Under the pieces are notes generated by a model. It made no database searches. It saw only the letters and a program-made list of their open reading frames with translations, and was not told the DNA's origin. Below, one piece after another: positions 4,689 through 7,236 of a stretch of 7,236 nt of DNA (within the stretch, counting starts at the first letter, position 1; each line of letters opens with the position of its first letter). Both the position numbers and the translations under genes were made by a program. The DNA comes from Microcaldota archaeon (GTDB lineage Archaea > Micrarchaeota > Micrarchaeia > Burarchaeales > JACQQB01). The DNA lies in the NCBI GenBank assembly GCA_016207225.1, contig JACQQB010000047.1, forward strand, positions 1 to 7,236, written 5' to 3'.

Positions 4689-6020
4689 ATGACAAAGTCC
4701 ATCTCATTGAAAACCAAGATACCGGGGCCTAAGAGCAAGCAGTTGCTTAAAAGAAAATTGAGATCAGTTCCCGCTGCATTTCCAACTTTAACTCCGATTT
4801 TTATCAAGAAGGGGAGAGGGGCAATTGTGGAGGATGTTGACGGGAATAAGTTTATTGATTTTAGCGGTGGGATAGGTGCTTTAAACACCGGACATTCCAA
4901 TTCCGAGATAGTTAAAGAGGTTAAAAAACAGGCAGAAGATTTTTTCCACACATGCTTTGTAGTAGTAGGCTATGAACAGTATGTGAAATTATGTGAAAAA
5001 CTCAATAGCATAGTTCCGATTAGAAAGGCAAAGACATGCTTATTTAACAGTGGTGCTGAAGCAGTTGAGAATGCAATCAAGATAGCAAGAAAATACACGG
5101 GAAAACAAGCCATAGTTTCTTTTGATTATGGATTCCATGGAAGGACTTTGATGACATTGAGTTTAACTGGGAAAGTTAAGCCGTATAAGCTTGGTTTTGG
5201 ACCCTTTGCACCGGAAACTTACAAGTTGCCATACCCATATGTTTATAGAAGACCTAGAGATATGGGTGAAAATGAATATGTGGATTATTTGATAGAGAGT
5301 GTTGAAAATGAGTTTTTCAAAGGAGTCGCTGATCCAGAAAATATTGCAGCAATAATTATGGAGCCTGTGGCAGGAGAAGGAGGGTTCATAGCTCCGCCAA
5401 AGAGATATGTCCAGAAGCTTGTTAGACTGTGCAAAGAGAATGATATTTTGTTTATTGCAGATGAAGTTCAGACTGGATTTGGCAGGACTGGTAAAATGTT
5501 CGCTTCGGAGCATTTTGGGATTGAGCCGGATATTATAACAATGGCAAAGTCCCTTTCAAGTGGCCTGCCATTAAGTGCTGTTTCGGGCAGGAAAGAAGTC
5601 ATGGATTCAGTGCACGAAGGAGGTTTGGGGACAACGTTTGGTGGAAATCCTCTGAGTTGTGCTTCCGCACTGGCTACAATTGATTTTATAGAGAGAAATA
5701 AGTTGGCGAAAAAAGCCCAGAAAATTGGAAAGATAGTAATTGACAGGTTCACATACATGCAGGCAAATAGCAAATACATAGGAAATATAAGAGGCTTGGG
5801 TGCAATGTGTGCTCTTGAATTCGTAAAGGATAGAAAGTCCATGGAACCGTATAAAGAGTTGACTAAGGAAGTTACTAAAAAAGCCTATGAGAATGGGCTT
5901 ATATTGCTTTCAGCAGGACTGCTTGGAAATGACATCAGAACCTTAATGCCCTTGGTAATAACAGATGAGCAATTGGAAGAAGGCTTGGATGTTCTGGAGA
6001 AAGTTGTTCTGGAAAGGTGA
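4689..6020 (+). CDS. Class III PLP aminotransferase, GABA/5-aminovalerate aminotransferase-like
   Basis: The 443-residue cytosolic enzyme is full length for fold-type I, class III omega-aminotransferases, which move the terminal amino group of substrates such as GABA, 5-aminovalerate, ornithine or lysine to 2-oxoglutarate, leaving a semialdehyde. Seen are the N-terminal IPGPKSK (11-17), GGIGALNTGH (60-69), the phosphate-binding SGAEAVENA (121-129), FHGRT (149-153), EPVAGEGG (225-232), ADEVQTGFGRTG (257-268) with Asp258 for the pyridine nitrogen and Gln261, the Schiff-base lysine Lys287 in MAKSLSSGLP, and GTTFGGNP (314-321). The C-terminal segment LLSAGLLGNDIR, then LMPLVITDEQLEEGLD, is typical of GabT. 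Exact substrate is not fixed by sequence. The ATG at 4689 fits a leaderless promoter. Its TGA forms the end of the ribosome site of the next gene, 4 bases ahead of that ATG, so the two form an operon. Confidence 0.9.
   Translation: MTKSISLKTKIPGPKSKQLLKRKLRSVPAAFPTLTPIFIKKGRGAIVEDVDGNKFIDFSGGIGALNTGHSNSEIVKEVKKQAEDFFHTCFVVVGYEQYVKLCEKLNSIVPIRKAKTCLFNSGAEAVENAIKIARKYTGKQAIVSFDYGFHGRTLMTLSLTGKVKPYKLGFGPFAPETYKLPYPYVYRRPRDMGENEYVDYLIESVENEFFKGVADPENIAAIIMEPVAGEGGFIAPPKRYVQKLVRLCKENDILFIADEVQTGFGRTGKMFASEHFGIEPDIITMAKSLSSGLPLSAVSGRKEVMDSVHEGGLGTTFGGNPLSCASALATIDFIERNKLAKKAQKIGKIVIDRFTYMQANSKYIGNIRGLGAMCALEFVKDRKSMEPYKELTKEVTKKAYENGLILLSAGLLGNDIRTLMPLVITDEQLEEGLDVLEKVVLER
6016..6020 (+). promoter_or_regulatory. 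Ribosome binding site fixing the dehydrogenase start
   Basis: GGTGA, four bases before the ATG at 6025, includes the TGA stop of the aminotransferase gene. This suggests translational coupling and rejects an upstream in-frame start at 5965, which would add 20 residues ahead of the Rossmann strand. Confidence 0.7.
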
Positions 6021-6024
6021 AGCA

Positions 6025-7194
6025 ATGAAGTTTGTGGTGCTGGGCGGCACTGGGATGATGGGCAGGATTGTAGTTAAAGACTTATTCGAAATGAGTAAAG
6101 GAAGTGAGATAATAATCGCTTCAAACGATAAGGAAAAAGCAAGGTCAATGGCTGAGGGCTATAAGAGCAGCAGAGTTACTGGTTTTGGGATAAATGTGAA
6201 GGAGATAAATGCGACTTCTAGATTATTGGAGGGGAGTGATGTTGCACTCAACTGTGTTCAGTATTACTTTAATTTGGACGTTATGAAGGCGGCCTTAAAA
6301 GCTAGGACAAATTATTTGGATTTGGGTGGATTGTTCTATGTCACACGGGAGCAGCTTAGATTACATAGACAATTTCTTAGGAATAACCTGATTGCAATCC
6401 TGGGAGTTGGTTCTACACCAGGAATTACAAATGTCCTGGCGAGGTATGGAGCTTCGATGTTGGATGAAGTATATGAGATGCATGTTAAAGTTGGCTCCAG
6501 AGATTATTCTAGAGTTACAAACCCGAGCAGCTTTATGGTTCCATATTCGATGGAAACAATTTTGGATGAGTTTACCAAAGAGCCGATAGTTTATACAAAA
6601 GGAAGGATAAGAAAAGTTAAGCCTTTGAGTGGGTTGGAAGTTGTTAATTTCCCAAAACCAGTGAATGAAGTTACGGGATTTTATACATTGCATTCTGAAT
6701 TGGCCACATTCCCGAGTTCTTTTAGGAATAGGGGGTTGAAAGAAGCAAGTTTTAGAGTTGCTTTTGCCCATGATTTTGTAGAAAAAATAAAATTCCTAGT
6801 TTCAGCAGGACTTGCCTCTAGTGAGCCTGTTGAAGTGGGTGATGTCAGGATAGTGCCAAGAAAAGTTTTGGTAAAAGTCATTAATGAATTGCCTAAGCCG
6901 ATTATAAAGAGATTAGAGGACTATGAATTTCTTAGAGTTGATATGAAAGGAAGGAAGAAAGGTAAAAAAGTTAGGATGTTTGTTGATTGTTTGGCCAGGG
7001 CTAAGCCAGAGTGGAATGCTGCTGCAGGGGATATGGATACAGGTACGCCACCATCAATAGTAGCACAGATGATTGCAGACAATAAAATTCAGGAAAAAGG
7101 TGTGTTGCCACCTGAATTGTGCATCGAGCCTTTAAGCTTCTTTAAAGAATTGGAAAAAAGAGGTATGAAAGTTTCAATTAGGTATCAGAAATAG
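6025..7194 (+). CDS. Lysine 6-dehydrogenase/saccharopine dehydrogenase family reductase
   Basis: The 389-residue NAD(P)-dependent enzyme starts directly with the Rossmann motif GGTGMMG (residues 7-13). CVQYYFN (77-83), NYLDLGG (96-102) and GVGSTPGITNVLARYGA (127-143) follow, and near the end come GTPPSIVAQMI (340-350) and GVLPPE (359-364). This order and length resemble Geobacillus lysine 6-dehydrogenase, which oxidises the epsilon-amino group of lysine to allysine, and more broadly saccharopine reductases. The end of the second beta strand reads IIIASND (29-35), with Ser33 where NAD-dependent relatives often have Asp; this hints at NADP use. The true reaction may be lysine deamination or reduction of an imine formed between a semialdehyde and an amino acid. 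The preceding aminotransferase is translationally coupled to it and would also act on terminal amino groups. Family placement is firm, substrate is not. Confidence 0.85.
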   Translation: MKFVVLGGTGMMGRIVVKDLFEMSKGSEIIIASNDKEKARSMAEGYKSSRVTGFGINVKEINATSRLLEGSDVALNCVQYYFNLDVMKAALKARTNYLDLGGLFYVTREQLRLHRQFLRNNLIAILGVGSTPGITNVLARYGASMLDEVYEMHVKVGSRDYSRVTNPSSFMVPYSMETILDEFTKEPIVYTKGRIRKVKPLSGLEVVNFPKPVNEVTGFYTLHSELATFPSSFRNRGLKEASFRVAFAHDFVEKIKFLVSAGLASSEPVEVGDVRIVPRKVLVKVINELPKPIIKRLEDYEFLRVDMKGRKKGKKVRMFVDCLARAKPEWNAAAGDMDTGTPPSIVAQMIADNKIQEKGVLPPELCIEPLSFFKELEKRGMKVSIRYQK

Positions 7195-7236
7195 TCGTGC
7201 GGTCTGAGTATTATTCATCAGCCTGACCAACATGGA
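7195..7236. other. Unassigned end of window
   Basis: The last 42 bases contain no T-run, clear promoter or ribosome site. An ATG at 7232 and a leftward reading frame ending HVGQADE-stop at 7211 are both too short to judge. A convergent gene ending here would fit the close packing seen elsewhere. Confidence 0.3.

Noticed and set aside
5163..5842. Two open frames on the minus strand opposite the aminotransferase
   Set aside because: No recognisable motifs, no start signals, and the plus-strand gene is unambiguous.
5965..6024. Upstream start extending the dehydrogenase by 20 residues
   Set aside because: The extension overlaps the end of the aminotransferase gene in another frame, is Trp/Lys-rich, and bypasses a perfect GGTGA site placed for the ATG at 6025, where the Rossmann strand begins.
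7174..7230. Box C-like TGATGA followed by CTGA on the minus strand, suggesting a C/D box guide RNA
   Set aside because: No D'/C' pair, no terminal stem, C-to-D distance does not fit a normal two-guide RNA, and the D-like box lies inside the dehydrogenase coding region.
7211..7236. Possible 3' end of a leftward gene (HVGQADE-stop) or start of a rightward gene (ATG at 7232)
   Set aside because: Seven codons or fewer are visible, with no supporting signal; neither can be told from chance.

Overview
The window looks like a compact stretch of archaeal chromosome. This rests mainly on the gene starts. TATA-like box A elements are centred about 26-27 bases upstream of three start codons, which implies leaderless or nearly leaderless mRNAs. 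Internal operon genes instead carry GGTGA-type Shine-Dalgarno sites. Intergenic gaps are short and two convergent gene pairs overlap. The lineage cannot be fixed from the sequence alone. The mixture of archaeal promoters and bacterial-looking enzymes (NadA, aspartase, GabT-like aminotransferase) would suit a DPANN-type or other archaeon with many transferred genes, but that is only a guess. No tRNA, rRNA, CRISPR array, insertion sequence or phage gene was seen.

Left part (1-1570): the 3' end of nadC runs rightwards and meets a complete nadA running leftwards, with a 9-base overlap of their ends. Together they cover the last two dedicated steps of de novo NAD synthesis from iminoaspartate and dihydroxyacetone phosphate through quinolinate to nicotinate mononucleotide. 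The iminoaspartate-forming enzyme (NadB or aspartate dehydrogenase) is not in the window.

Middle (1576-4567): a small HExxH putative metallopeptidase (leftwards) and a ZIP-like membrane protein (rightwards) diverge from a 58-base gap holding only one convincing TATA box. The ZIP-like protein has lost most of the residues that usually bind metal. Its stop codon overlaps that of a leftward aspartase gene by 4 bases. The aspartase is the second gene of a short operon behind a small CPWC glutaredoxin.

Right part (4570-7236): a class III (GabT-like) aminotransferase starts from a leaderless promoter with a perfect 5-bp inverted repeat between box A and the ATG. It is followed, 4 bases after its stop codon, by a reductase of the lysine 6-dehydrogenase/saccharopine dehydrogenase family. 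The two are almost certainly cotranscribed and probably handle an omega-amino acid such as lysine, 5-aminovalerate or GABA. The last 42 bases hold nothing I can assign.

The content is mostly recognisable metabolism. The parts most worth a second look are the ZIP-like protein with its lost metal site, its single-TATA divergent promoter shared with an uncharacterised metallopeptidase, and the aminotransferase-dehydrogenase pair whose substrate is unknown.
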